A stretch of 20,043 nt of DNA from a virus: IMG/VR virus record IMGVR_UViG_3300013101_000135, positions 1 to 20,043 of that record, one strand, 5' to 3'. Positions 11,542-19,932 of the stretch are shown here, one piece after another (within the stretch, counting starts at the first letter, position 1; each line of letters starts with the position of its first letter). The position numbers and the translations under genes are program-made. A model generated the notes under the pieces. That model did not search any database and was not told the origin of the DNA. It worked only from the letters and a program-made list of their open reading frames with translations.

Positions 11542-13557
11542 ATGTTATCAATTAGTTCCGACATAAAAAATAGTATAGGATCTCACTTTGATGAAGTTGT
11601 TGAATCAAAGAAAAAAGAACTGAAAAAATCGAAGAGTAAAAAACTTAAATTAGTTGAAGAAAAACCTAAGCGCTTTCCACGACCAGTAAAACGCTTTCCC
11701 AAACCAGAAGGATGGACTCCACCTAGTTATCGAATAATCGTCAAGAAAGAACTTGATGAGGAAACGATGAATAGGTGGATGTCTACTCCTCCGGGATGGC
11801 TTGCTGCATTAACTGAAGATGCAGAAGGTGATCCGACTGAGTTTTATGATTATCAAAATGAACATTTGCTCGACCAATCAATTTTCAAAGGTGTAGATAA
11901 AGCCAGACAAACTGGTTTCAGTTATGGCAAAGCTGGAGAAGCTTTAGCTAAAAGCCATTTGAAGTTGGTTCAGACAACGATTTTTATTTCAAAAGACAAA
12001 GAAGAAGCAAATGAAAAAATTTACTTTGCAAAATATCTATATTATTCAATGCCAACAGAGTATCAAAGAAAAATTGTTGTTGAAAACAAGCAATCATTAG
12101 AGTTCGAATACAAGAATAGACGCACAAGAATTCTTAGTTTTGCTCAACGTCAACCTCGTGGTAAAGGCAATAACACAGATATTCTTCTTGACGAGTTCGC
12201 TCATATGATATGGGCGAATGAAATTTATACAGCTGCCGTTCCTGTTATTACCAGAGGTTCAGGAACAATTACTGTTGGTTCTACTCCACTTGGTAAGGGA
12301 ACACTTCATTATGAAATCATGAATAATAAGGAAGGTTTTCCCTATTATTCACGTATACAAATTCCTTGGTGGTATTGTCCAATTCTTTGTACCAACGTTG
12401 AAGATGCCAGAAAACTCGCTCCTTTCATGGAAACAAAGGAGCGAGTTGATATATTTGGTACGCAAAAATTGAAAATGATTTATAAATCAATGATTGATGA
12501 AGAAGATTTTCAACAGGAATATGAACTTCATACAGCTGATGAAAGTTATTCTTATTATCCATTAGACCTGATTCGTTCTTGTGCATTCGAAGATGAGAAG
12601 AGTCAGATACTCGAAAACAATATCGATCCAGATGAGATTCCTGTAGGCTTCGCTCCAGTCAAAGGTGAGAGTGGTTTAGTGATGCCTGATACCATCATGA
12701 ACCACTACAAGGATGAACATATCAATTGGTATTGCGATACAAATTCATTCCATGATGAAAATACTATTATGGATGGCATTGAAGAAATGACAGATAAACT
12801 TCTGTTAGCAATGCAGATTGAAGGCTTTGGAAGAAATCTTCTTCTTGGAATGGATATTGGACGAAAGAGAGATAGTTCAGAGATTAGCATACTTGAAGAA
12901 CATGATTTAGATTTATATAACCTTCATATCGAAAGAATGATGATAGAGCTGATTCACATACCATATAGAATCCAAAAAGAAGCAATCAGGCTACTGATTA
13001 AAAAACTTCCAATTGTCAAGGCCACTATCGATGGGACAGAAGGTTCGCATGGTGCGGACATAGCTGAGACATTGACTTACGAATTTCCACAAGTTATTGA
13101 ATCGATGAATTTTACTCCTGAATCAAAAGCACGTATGGCTAAGAATTTCCGCTTCAGATTGGAAGACAGAACAGTTGCTTTGTTGAATGATTCTAAGTCG
13201 ATAAAGCAAATTCACAGCATTAAAAAGATTGTCACTGAAGCATCAAATGTAAAATTTGGTGCTGAAAAATCCAAGAAACATCATGGTGATAAATTCTGGT
13301 CTAAAGCATTAGCTAGTATTGGTGGTAATGAATATGATAGAAACAACATTATACAATCAGGAAAAATAATTGGTATTGGCGATAGCAGAAACTTTGCATC
13401 AAATTTGCATAATGGCGACTCAATCATTAGAATAGCTGACAATTCAATGACACCCAATATGCAATTAGTGAAAAGTAGAATCCACAAAGACGATTTGCTC
13501 AGCGAAAGAGACGCTTATCAAGGCGAATTCTTTGACGCTGTTCCACATAAGTTCTAG
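11542..13557 (+). CDS. Terminase large subunit, 671 aa
   Basis: TerL is the packaging ATPase and headful or cohesive-end nuclease. The ATPase domain has a variant Walker A, KARQTGFSYGKAGEALAKS (residues 120-138), where the usual GKT/S lysine is replaced as in Mu-like terminases; Walker B DILLDEFAHM (213-222) with Asp217 and Glu218; and motif III TITVGSTPLGKG (242-253). The RNase-H-like nuclease domain shows LLLGMDIGRKRD (Asp438), KATIDGTEGSHGADIAETL (Asp497) and HHGDKFWSKALA (Asp583). The N-terminal 60 residues are Lys-rich. ATG 11542 has only a weak ribosome binding site; an earlier in-frame ATG at 11452 lies inside the previous gene. Confidence 0.95.
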   Translation: MLSISSDIKNSIGSHFDEVVESKKKELKKSKSKKLKLVEEKPKRFPRPVKRFPKPEGWTPPSYRIIVKKELDEETMNRWMSTPPGWLAALTEDAEGDPTEFYDYQNEHLLDQSIFKGVDKARQTGFSYGKAGEALAKSHLKLVQTTIFISKDKEEANEKIYFAKYLYYSMPTEYQRKIVVENKQSLEFEYKNRRTRILSFAQRQPRGKGNNTDILLDEFAHMIWANEIYTAAVPVITRGSGTITVGSTPLGKGTLHYEIMNNKEGFPYYSRIQIPWWYCPILCTNVEDARKLAPFMETKERVDIFGTQKLKMIYKSMIDEEDFQQEYELHTADESYSYYPLDLIRSCAFEDEKSQILENNIDPDEIPVGFAPVKGESGLVMPDTIMNHYKDEHINWYCDTNSFHDENTIMDGIEEMTDKLLLAMQIEGFGRNLLLGMDIGRKRDSSEISILEEHDLDLYNLHIERMMIELIHIPYRIQKEAIRLLIKKLPIVKATIDGTEGSHGADIAETLTYEFPQVIESMNFTPESKARMAKNFRFRLEDRTVALLNDSKSIKQIHSIKKIVTEASNVKFGAEKSKKHHGDKFWSKALASIGGNEYDRNNIIQSGKIIGIGDSRNFASNLHNGDSIIRIADNSMTPNMQLVKSRIHKDDLLSERDAYQGEFFDAVPHKF

Positions 13558-13566
13558 AGGTTAGTG

Positions 13567-15186
13567 ATGCAGCAAGCTCACGTTTTGAGAACGCCGTTCC
13601 CTAGCGAAACTGAGATAGCATCGCTTCCTCCGATTGCGAAAAATATTCTTGGAATGTTCGAAGGTCAGGTAGAAATGTCTGACTACAAAGAATTAGCAAA
13701 TGGATTGGTTGATGCAAACAATGGTAGAGAACCAAATTTTGGTGAAGCAAAAGTTAAATATCGTAACCCTGATTTATTAAGGACTGCGAAAAAAGAAGCA
13801 GGAATTGGTGAATATAATCCTGATAGAATACCAGTTTCTACTTATGAAAAAATGAGGTTAGATCCTCAAATTGCTCTTGCTACTGCACTCATAGAACTTC
13901 CTATTCTGGCTCAAAATTACAGAATCGAATGTGCCAATCCGAAGATAGCTGCTGTTGTAGATGCTTGTCTTCGTCCTATTTACAAGAAACTTCTCAAATC
14001 AATGCTTCGCGCAGTTCAGTTTGGTTTTGCAACTGGTGAGAAAGTTTGGGAAAAAGTCAAATTAAGAATCGATCAAGAAGGCGATGATGGTAAGAATGCT
14101 ACTATTTATAATCGTTATACTGTTGTTCTTAAAAAGGTTAAGTTTATTCATCCAAAATCAGTTAGAATTATTAGAGATGAAAAGTCGGAAGATATTGAGT
14201 ATGTTACGCAAACCCAAGACTATTATGATTTTAAAGGAAAAAGAGTTCCGAAAGTCCATATCAAAGATATGGTTTGGTTTGCGTTAGACGATGAATATGG
14301 AAATTTCTTTGGAAGTGCTCGTTATAAAAACGTATATCAAGCGTGGTACTGGTATCAAATAGTTGTTCAATTTATGCTGCGCTATCTTGAGCGTCGTGGC
14401 GCTCCAGCAGCAGTTGGTAAAGCACCATTTGGTTCTACAACAAAAGCAGATGGTGAAAAGGTTTCAAATATTGATGTGATTTTGGAGGCAGCATACGCTC
14501 TTGTTTCAAATTCTGCTGTTGCCATCCCATCACAATATGATAAAAATGGTAACGAATTATGGAAACTCGAGCTTGTTGAAGACGAACAACGTGGCGAACT
14601 CTTTCTTGAAGTTCTTCGTTATTTCAATATCTTAAAGCTTCGTGGTCTCTTTGTTCCAGACAAGGTTGGGACAGCTGAAGGTGCGTCAACGAATGCTACT
14701 ACTGAAGGGCACACTGACGTTCATCTTTTAGAAGAAGAGGCTTTAACTCAGTTCCTTGAGAGTTGTTTAAACACACAAGTTATTCCTGATATTGTTCAAA
14801 ACAATTTCCCTCCAAGTAAAATAGTTCCTTGTACTATCAAGATTGAAAGACTCAATCATAGCAAGCGCGCACTTATGAAGGACGTGCTAACTAGAATGCT
14901 TATGGTCTATTCAGGAGCCATGCGTGATGGTAATTGGCCAAATTGGTTGCCATCAGTGAAAGAGATTGCAAAATTCCTTGAGGTTCCTGGTTCTGAATCA
15001 ACAACACAATTCTTGCCATTGAATATCAATGATGGTAATAATGATAATCCAGATGCATCATCTGATGATGATTCTTCAGATGATACGCCTTCAGATAAAA
15101 AAGATAAGATAGATAAAAACAACAAAGATGCGACTCCCCGGAAGGATCGTACTCGTCGTGATAGGCGTTCAAAAGAGCGCGCCTGA
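13567..15186 (+). CDS. Portal protein, Mu gp29-like (DUF935), 539 aa
   Basis: The portal forms the dodecameric gate at the capsid vertex. The protein follows TerL, has portal length, and carries the DUF935-type pattern: an early region with DPQIALATALIELPILAQNYRIEC, then LKSMLRAVQFGFATGEKVWE, PKVHIKDMVWFALDDEYGNFFGSARYKNVYQAWYWYQ (given here in pieces only to mark the wing/stem), then a helical segment LRYFNILKLRGLFVP and a barrel-like C-terminal part. The last 50 residues are low complexity, first Asp/Ser-rich, then Lys/Arg-rich. ATG 13567 follows AGAGG at 13555-13559; GTG 13564 is the alternative. It starts 9 bases after TerL and ends 15 bases before the protease gene. Confidence 0.9.
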   Translation: MQQAHVLRTPFPSETEIASLPPIAKNILGMFEGQVEMSDYKELANGLVDANNGREPNFGEAKVKYRNPDLLRTAKKEAGIGEYNPDRIPVSTYEKMRLDPQIALATALIELPILAQNYRIECANPKIAAVVDACLRPIYKKLLKSMLRAVQFGFATGEKVWEKVKLRIDQEGDDGKNATIYNRYTVVLKKVKFIHPKSVRIIRDEKSEDIEYVTQTQDYYDFKGKRVPKVHIKDMVWFALDDEYGNFFGSARYKNVYQAWYWYQIVVQFMLRYLERRGAPAAVGKAPFGSTTKADGEKVSNIDVILEAAYALVSNSAVAIPSQYDKNGNELWKLELVEDEQRGELFLEVLRYFNILKLRGLFVPDKVGTAEGASTNATTEGHTDVHLLEEEALTQFLESCLNTQVIPDIVQNNFPPSKIVPCTIKIERLNHSKRALMKDVLTRMLMVYSGAMRDGNWPNWLPSVKEIAKFLEVPGSESTTQFLPLNINDGNNDNPDASSDDDSSDDTPSDKKDKIDKNNKDATPRKDRTRRDRRSKERA

Positions 15187-15201
15187 ACATAGGAGTCCAA
15201 G

Positions 15202-17229
15202 ATGCAAACTAAGCTTGAAAAACGTATTCAAGACCTTCTTAAAGACCCAAAGTTCAGGCCAAATCAAAAGAAGAAAACACGCGAGATGTCTGCTTTGGCT
15301 ATTTGCCAAGCGTCTCAGAATAAAAAGAAAAACTCTGAAGCAGACATTTTCTCTACTTTATATGATCTACCAGAGAGCATTGCTATTTCCATCAACGAAG
15401 ATGGAATGATTGAACTTTCTGAAATCGAAGATATTGAAGATCAGGTTTTTGAAGAAACTAATGATGAATCTGGATACGATTTATTCTTTGATGAAAATGG
15501 CATGGAAGACGAAAGCATGAATGGGTTTTTGATCCTTAGTGAAATCAGTCTAACTGAAAAGAAAAAGAAGAAGAGCGAAGATAGCGACGATGATGACGAT
15601 GATGACGATGATGATGATGATAGCTACAAAGCTGCTATTTCTCAATTAGAACTTCTTCGTTCTGGTACTTGGGCACATCCATGGTATGGAAAAATTGTTT
15701 TTGATAAGAAATATTTCGTAAGTTGTATTCAGAATTTTGCCAATAATATCCTTCATCGCGACATCTCCTTTGATGCTCAACATATGCCATGGTTTGGCGC
15801 AGTCGCTTGGGTGACTAAGCTGAGCATGAGTTTGAGAAAATTCTTCGATGGCAAACGTCGTTGGGTGCTGAAAGCTGAAGCTGAGTTCACAGAAGATGGA
15901 GAGAAAATGATCCGCCAAAAGCGGTTCAAATATTTCTCTTCTGAAGTTCACGATAATTATCGCGAACAAGAGATGGGTAAAGACGAAGACGAAAATAAAC
16001 TCAAAGAATACGGTCCCACTTTGATGGGGGGTGGCGTCACCAATCGCCCTTACATCTCGGGAATGTTGGCAGTACAGCTCAGTGAGGATGGTTTGGGTTT
16101 CAGGAGTGTCAAGCCCGTCACGAATGGTCCCCCAACCAAAACCTTTACTGAAGTAGCAGTTGGTGACGAGGAGGTAAGCGAAGAAGAAATTGAAAAAATT
16201 GTTACCAAACTGGACGAAATTATAAAAGAAAAGAAAATAGATCTAGCAGAGACAACAGCTCGACCGCCTGAAAGTACGCTTCCTGATACATCATTTGCCC
16301 TGATAAAAGAAGACAAGACAGGGAATGTGGTGAAGCGTGCGTTGTCTCACCACAAACCTGATGTCAAGTCAAATGCAGAGGACAGCTCTGTGGACATTAG
16401 GGCTCTCAGGAAGGCTTTGGCGCAGTGGAATCATGTCAAGGGGTTTACCCCTGCTGAAATCGTCAAGGCAAAGGAACACCTTCTAGCTCATGCTAGTGAG
16501 GTGTTGAAGTCCCAAGAGGCTGCGCCAGCAGCAAAACCAGCAACACAAGAAGGAGTCGATAGCATGGACTTCGAGCAGATGATCAAAGATGTCCAGACGA
16601 AGCTCGACGCCTTGGACGACAAGGACTCCGAAATCGCCAAGGCATACTCCGAGCAGATTACCACCATCAAGGCTACCCAGCAAAAGGCAGAGGAAACTGC
16701 GAAAGAGTTCGCAGATGACCAGGGAAAGAAATTTGCTGAGCAGCAGAAGAAGATCGAAGAGCAGAACGAAGCTCTCGAGAACCAGAAGAAGAAGTTCGAT
16801 GAGATGGAATCTCGTTGGGCTGTCGCAGATGAGGAGCGTCGTCAGGCGCAAATCAGTCTCTTCTGTGAGTCTCTTGAGAAAGAAGATCACCTTCCAGCGA
16901 CTATCGAAGTCGTGAAGAGGTACATGTTTGCGGACGTGGGCAGCTTCACGATGGAGTTCAGTGAAGGCGAAGGCGAAGAGAAGAAGGAAGTCAAGGTTAA
17001 CCTTGAAAAGATGTTCAAGGAAATCCTGGATTCCATTCCGAAAGAGCGTCGCGCCAAGCTGAGTGAGAATCTGAGAGGCGAAGGTGATGACACTCCTGTT
17101 GTCGCCGCCAAGACAGAAGTCAATCTCTCGGATGAAGAGAAGCCGGTCAACATCGACGATCCCAAACGTCGTGCCCGTGCTCTTTCCAGAGCTGGCTACA
17201 AGGTGAAAGAAGCAGGCGACATTCAGTAA
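15202..17229 (+). CDS. Mu gpI-like prohead protease with fused scaffold, 675 aa
   Basis: The middle (about residues 145-300) matches the Mu-like prohead protease (gpI) family: SGTWAHPWYG, then ISFDAQHMPWFGAVAWVTKL (catalytic His194), AEAEFTEDGE, KYFSSEV (catalytic Ser at 246 or 247) and GGGVTNRPYISGM. About residues 400-437 match a short helical region seen in phage proteases (ALRKALAQWNHVKGFTPAEI, then HLLAHA). The C-terminal 220 residues are a coiled-coil scaffold. The N-terminal 145 residues are an unusual extension ending in 12 consecutive Asp (129-140). Proteolysis should remove scaffold during maturation. ATG 15202 has AGGAG upstream. An internal start at 16564 probably makes free scaffold. 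Confidence 0.9.
   Translation: MQTKLEKRIQDLLKDPKFRPNQKKKTREMSALAICQASQNKKKNSEADIFSTLYDLPESIAISINEDGMIELSEIEDIEDQVFEETNDESGYDLFFDENGMEDESMNGFLILSEISLTEKKKKKSEDSDDDDDDDDDDDDSYKAAISQLELLRSGTWAHPWYGKIVFDKKYFVSCIQNFANNILHRDISFDAQHMPWFGAVAWVTKLSMSLRKFFDGKRRWVLKAEAEFTEDGEKMIRQKRFKYFSSEVHDNYREQEMGKDEDENKLKEYGPTLMGGGVTNRPYISGMLAVQLSEDGLGFRSVKPVTNGPPTKTFTEVAVGDEEVSEEEIEKIVTKLDEIIKEKKIDLAETTARPPESTLPDTSFALIKEDKTGNVVKRALSHHKPDVKSNAEDSSVDIRALRKALAQWNHVKGFTPAEIVKAKEHLLAHASEVLKSQEAAPAAKPATQEGVDSMDFEQMIKDVQTKLDALDDKDSEIAKAYSEQITTIKATQQKAEETAKEFADDQGKKFAEQQKKIEEQNEALENQKKKFDEMESRWAVADEERRQAQISLFCESLEKEDHLPATIEVVKRYMFADVGSFTMEFSEGEGEEKKEVKVNLEKMFKEILDSIPKERRAKLSENLRGEGDDTPVVAAKTEVNLSDEEKPVNIDDPKRRARALSRAGYKVKEAGDIQ
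16564..17229 (+). CDS. Predicted nested scaffold protein, 221 aa, in frame within the protease gene
   Basis: This is an in-frame internal start at codon 455 of the protease gene, with AAGAAGGAG (16547-16555) eight bases before ATG 16564. The encoded product is almost entirely Glu/Lys/Gln-rich coiled coil (for example MIKDVQTKLDALDDKDSEIA, then KKIEEQNEALENQKKKFDEM), ending in a basic tail, as for phage scaffolds. Codon use and GC rise just after the start. The design copies lambda, where scaffold Nu3 starts inside protease gene C. The protein product itself is inferred. Confidence 0.6.
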   Translation: MDFEQMIKDVQTKLDALDDKDSEIAKAYSEQITTIKATQQKAEETAKEFADDQGKKFAEQQKKIEEQNEALENQKKKFDEMESRWAVADEERRQAQISLFCESLEKEDHLPATIEVVKRYMFADVGSFTMEFSEGEGEEKKEVKVNLEKMFKEILDSIPKERRAKLSENLRGEGDDTPVVAAKTEVNLSDEEKPVNIDDPKRRARALSRAGYKVKEAGDIQ

Positions 17230-17294
17230 GTAGGAGACCTGGCTTATTGAGTGTTTTCTGTTGAAGAGAAGAAAAAGAAACTCGGAGGAACGAG

Positions 17295-17708
17295 ATGAGT
17301 GACCAGATTGGATACCACGGGTACGATGGCACGGGTCTCAGTGAGGAGATCCTTGCTTCGAAAGAAAACCTCGTCGAGCAGTCTGTGACTATCGACGCTT
17401 CCTGTCGTGACACTCAGCACGATGTTACGACAGATCTTCGTCGTGGTTTGGTTCTGTGGCCTGACCCGACAGTGGCAGATCGCTACACGCAGTTCGATGC
17501 TGCTGCCAAGACAGCCCTCGCTGGTGCTGAAGCTGTGGTTCTCGCTGTGCCGCTGGACATCAGTGGTAGTGTGGATCTTGTGGCAAAGGTCTACTACGGT
17601 GGTGTCTTCAAGCCAGACAAGCTGGTGGATGACAGCGGTTATGGCCTGACCCACTTCGATGCAACCGAGCGTGCTAAGGCACAGCGCATCATCATCAAGA
17701 ATGAGTAG
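17295..17708 (+). CDS. Head decoration protein, lambda gpD-like, 137 aa
   Basis: Decoration proteins clamp the outer capsid surface. Position directly before the capsid gene and a beta-rich core support this: LRRGLVLWPDPTVADRYTQF (about 49-68), AEAVVLAVPLDISGSVDLV (about 78-96), KVYYGGVFKPDKLV (98-111). This matches the general gpD pattern of an initial G-LVL strand, a turn and a later G-F-P-L segment. CGGAGGAACGAG before ATG 17295 is a strong ribosome binding site, and codons are of the high-expression type. Alternative: a related head fibre or cement protein. Confidence 0.8.
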   Translation: MSDQIGYHGYDGTGLSEEILASKENLVEQSVTIDASCRDTQHDVTTDLRRGLVLWPDPTVADRYTQFDAAAKTALAGAEAVVLAVPLDISGSVDLVAKVYYGGVFKPDKLVDDSGYGLTHFDATERAKAQRIIIKNE

Positions 17709-17766
17709 TGTGGTTTGGAGGAGACACACTCTTTCTTGAAAGGAAAGTTCTGAAAAGGAGTAAGAA

Positions 17767-19020
17767 ATGGATGATCTGAGAAACCACGAACTCCTCCAGC
17801 CAGCGCATATCTCCAAGCTGCTGGATGAGATCATTCCTGACGACAGTCAGTATTACATGACGACTATCATTCCGTTAGTCACTCAGGATACTGACGAAGT
17901 GATCGTGGATGTGCGCGACAATATCGGTGGCATGACTCAGGCAGTGGCCCAGGGTGCTGAGTCGCCGATGGTTGAGTTCCGGGGACAGAGCCAGTTCAAG
18001 TTCACCCCGGCGCATTTCCGTGAGAAGACAGTGTTGAGTGAGCGCGATCTCAAAGTGATCCGCAAGATCGGTACTGCTTCTGAGTTAGCCAAGGCTGAAG
18101 ATCGTGTGGCCGAGGTCGTTGGTGGTCTGCGTATGCGCCTCGAGACAAGGATCGAGTGGTGCAAATGGCAGATGGTCTTCGGTACTCTCGACATCGATCA
18201 AACCGATGTGCAGTTCTCGGTGGATTACGGTATTCCAGCGGACTACACGCCAACACTCGCTGGTGTTGACAAATGGGATGCGCTGGCAACAGCTGATCCT
18301 GTTGATGACATCATTGAGTGGGCGTACCTGTTCAGGGATGAGGGAATCGATCCTGAGTACCTGCTCTTTACTCGTGCGGTCGAGAAGCTTCTGCTTCAGA
18401 ACACAACACTGCGTGAGTTGGCCGAGGCACACTACACCAATACCGGCAAAGCCGAGATGAACACGGCTCGCCTCAACGAGATGCTGAAAACCTTCGCGGG
18501 TTATGCATACAAGGTGTACGACAAGGGTTACTTCTTCAAGATGAAGTTAGAAACTCCTGTCACACCAGCGAGCACAAGCTTCATCGTCAGCGAGAACCCT
18601 GGTGTCAATACTGGTGATGAGGTGACGTTGATCCACAAGAGTGGTTCGCGTCTTCCTGGTGGAAAAGTGAAAGTCACGGTCACGCCGACCGGTCTTTCCT
18701 TTGCGCACGCTGCTATCGGTGGAACCGTGACCTTCCCGGCCGGTTCTACCGTTCGCATCAAGAAACGCTTCATCCCTGACAACCTAGCGTTGCTCATGGG
18801 TGCGGTGCCTCCTGGGACCACAGGTGGTACGGACTTCGCAGAGTTCGTTTCAACTCCAAGTCCCTACAATGGTGGCATCATGAATGCGCAGCCTGGTCCG
18901 TTCGGGAAGGTTGTTGTGGATGATGATGGCGATCCTCCTAAGGTGTCGGTCATTGCCGGTATCTCGGGGCTTCCTGTTCTGTATCATCCGACCTGCAACC
19001 TGATCGCTACTGTCTACTAG
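17767..19020 (+). CDS. Major capsid protein, lambda gpE-like (phage_cap_E), 417 aa
   Basis: The gpE-type HK97-fold capsid protein shows the expected order: an N-terminal arm (residues 1-60), GQSQFKFTPAHFREKTVLSE near 73-92 in the E-loop region, then a long helix with EDRVAEVVGGLRMRLETRIEW, a P-domain strand DIIEWAYLFRDEG, and a C-terminal region after residue 335. About 75 residues (258-333) between YDKGYFFKM and RFIPDNLALLM look like an inserted beta domain (VTPASTSFIVSENPGVNTGD and on), so this capsid is larger than the usual gpE of about 340 residues. AAAGGAG precedes ATG 17767. Strong codon bias fits the most abundant virion protein. Confidence 0.93.
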   Translation: MDDLRNHELLQPAHISKLLDEIIPDDSQYYMTTIIPLVTQDTDEVIVDVRDNIGGMTQAVAQGAESPMVEFRGQSQFKFTPAHFREKTVLSERDLKVIRKIGTASELAKAEDRVAEVVGGLRMRLETRIEWCKWQMVFGTLDIDQTDVQFSVDYGIPADYTPTLAGVDKWDALATADPVDDIIEWAYLFRDEGIDPEYLLFTRAVEKLLLQNTTLRELAEAHYTNTGKAEMNTARLNEMLKTFAGYAYKVYDKGYFFKMKLETPVTPASTSFIVSENPGVNTGDEVTLIHKSGSRLPGGKVKVTVTPTGLSFAHAAIGGTVTFPAGSTVRIKKRFIPDNLALLMGAVPPGTTGGTDFAEFVSTPSPYNGGIMNAQPGPFGKVVVDDDGDPPKVSVIAGISGLPVLYHPTCNLIATVY

Positions 19021-19038
19021 CGTAGACGTGATGAATGT

Positions 19039-19081
19039 TTTTCAAGGCTGGGGTATGGGAAACTGTACCCCACCTTGAAAA
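19039..19081 (+). terminator. Long GNRA-capped hairpin after the capsid gene (terminator or mRNA-end structure)
   Basis: TTTTCAAGG plus TGGGGTA (19039-19055, one bulged C at 19048) pairs with TACCCCA plus CCTTGAAAA (19066-19081). The stem extends by two wobbles and a G-C pair to a GAAA tetraloop (19059-19062), about 19 pairs in all. No U-tract follows, so it is not a standard intrinsic terminator. It may slow transcription, protect the 3' end of capsid mRNA or be a processing site. Confidence 0.5.
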
Positions 19082-19126
19082 GCTTCTTCATAAAATAAAA
19101 AACAACAGAAACGATAGGAGAAAACG

Positions 19127-19534
19127 ATGGCAAAGAAAGTTCTTAGTGATTTCACTGTTGAGTGCCATCTCAATGGTTGGCATTGCAAAAACAAGTCAAG
19201 TGCTACCAAGATGGTTGGTGGCAATGTCAAGATTCTGCGAAGTGGTCAGAAGTTCAGGGGTGACGAAATCATAGAACGCATGGTTGTCGCCCTTGAGCCA
19301 CCAGCTGATACTTTCAGAGATAAAGCTACTGGCAAAATGACAGAAGTTCTGTCTCTTGTTGGTGGTTCTGCCAAAGATCTTCGCGTTGCTTTCGAAGATA
19401 GGCAGAAGGAACTTGAGTCTGTCAGTGAAGCATCGGTTGTCAAACCTGAGCCGACTCCTGATCCAGAAGATGATGAAGAAGAAAAGAAAGAGAAATCGAA
19501 AGAGCCCAAGCGTAATCCACGCCCCCCACAGTAA
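19127..19534 (+). CDS. Hypothetical protein, 135 aa, likely head-completion region
   Basis: Family not recognised. The first 100 residues look globular (a beta-rich start with two Cys in FTVECHLNGWHCKNKS, then KILRSGQKFRGDEIIERMVV) and the last 35 are a Pro/Glu/Lys-rich disordered tail. It follows the capsid gene and hairpin, with AGGAG before ATG 19127, so a connector, adaptor or other structural role is plausible from position only. Confidence 0.8.
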   Translation: MAKKVLSDFTVECHLNGWHCKNKSSATKMVGGNVKILRSGQKFRGDEIIERMVVALEPPADTFRDKATGKMTEVLSLVGGSAKDLRVAFEDRQKELESVSEASVVKPEPTPDPEDDEEEKKEKSKEPKRNPRPPQ

Positions 19535-19569
19535 GAGATATCAACAATTTCAGTTGAGAGGGGCACAAG

Positions 19570-19923
19570 ATGAGTAGAGACATAAAAGAAGAAGTCGTCA
19601 AAGCTGAATATTGGCTTGACGGAATCGATCCTGAGCTTCACGACAAAGCTCAGAACGATCCAGATTATTTGTTTCGAACACAAGAAAAAAAGATTGCAAT
19701 ATTTCTCAAAGCCAGAGGATTTCCTGTTCGTGGCTTAGAGAAAAAGCAGTTGAGAATTGCCGGTGGTCAGAATAAGAAGATTCTTACATTCTGTTTTGAC
19801 CATACCGTGCAAAGAGCTAGATTAGAATATTACAATGACAATAATCCTGAGTCGTACAACGTGAATGCCAAATCCATTCTCGATGCGCAACAGGACATCA
19901 CTTCAATGATTGTGAATTTTTAG
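19570..19923 (+). CDS. Hypothetical protein, 117 aa, possible structural protein
   Basis: No firm family. It shows an EEVVKAEYWLDGIDPELHDK start, a helix (RTQEKKIAIFLKARGFP), and ILTFCFDHTVQRARLEYYND. The pattern of a helix, a short Gly loop, an F-x-F strand and a Tyr-rich end faintly recalls small phage DUF5659-type proteins, but this is weak. GAGAGGGGC before ATG 19570 is a ribosome binding site. It is in the capsid operon, so a head-tail joining or accessory role is possible. Confidence 0.78.
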   Translation: MSRDIKEEVVKAEYWLDGIDPELHDKAQNDPDYLFRTQEKKIAIFLKARGFPVRGLEKKQLRIAGGQNKKILTFCFDHTVQRARLEYYNDNNPESYNVNAKSILDAQQDITSMIVNF

Positions 19924-19932
19924 GAGGGAAAG

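Noticed and set aside
15586-15623. GAY trinucleotide run considered as a tandem repeat or regulatory element
   Set aside because: It stays in frame and simply encodes the poly-Asp linker, so it is listed under the protease instead.
16589-16915. Plus-strand ORF of 108 aa in another frame within the scaffold
   Set aside because: It is Ser/Arg-rich low-complexity sequence generated by the GC-rich frame of the scaffold gene, and has no ribosome binding site.
17709-17766. Small hairpins (AGTGTG/CACACT and CTTTC/GAAAG) before the capsid gene
   Set aside because: The stems are only 5-6 bp with large loops, and such pairs are expected by chance in purine-rich leaders.
19035-19274. ORF of 79 aa starting in the hairpin after the capsid gene
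   Set aside because: Its start lies in the hairpin stem and it overlaps the well-supported 19127 gene over most of its length.
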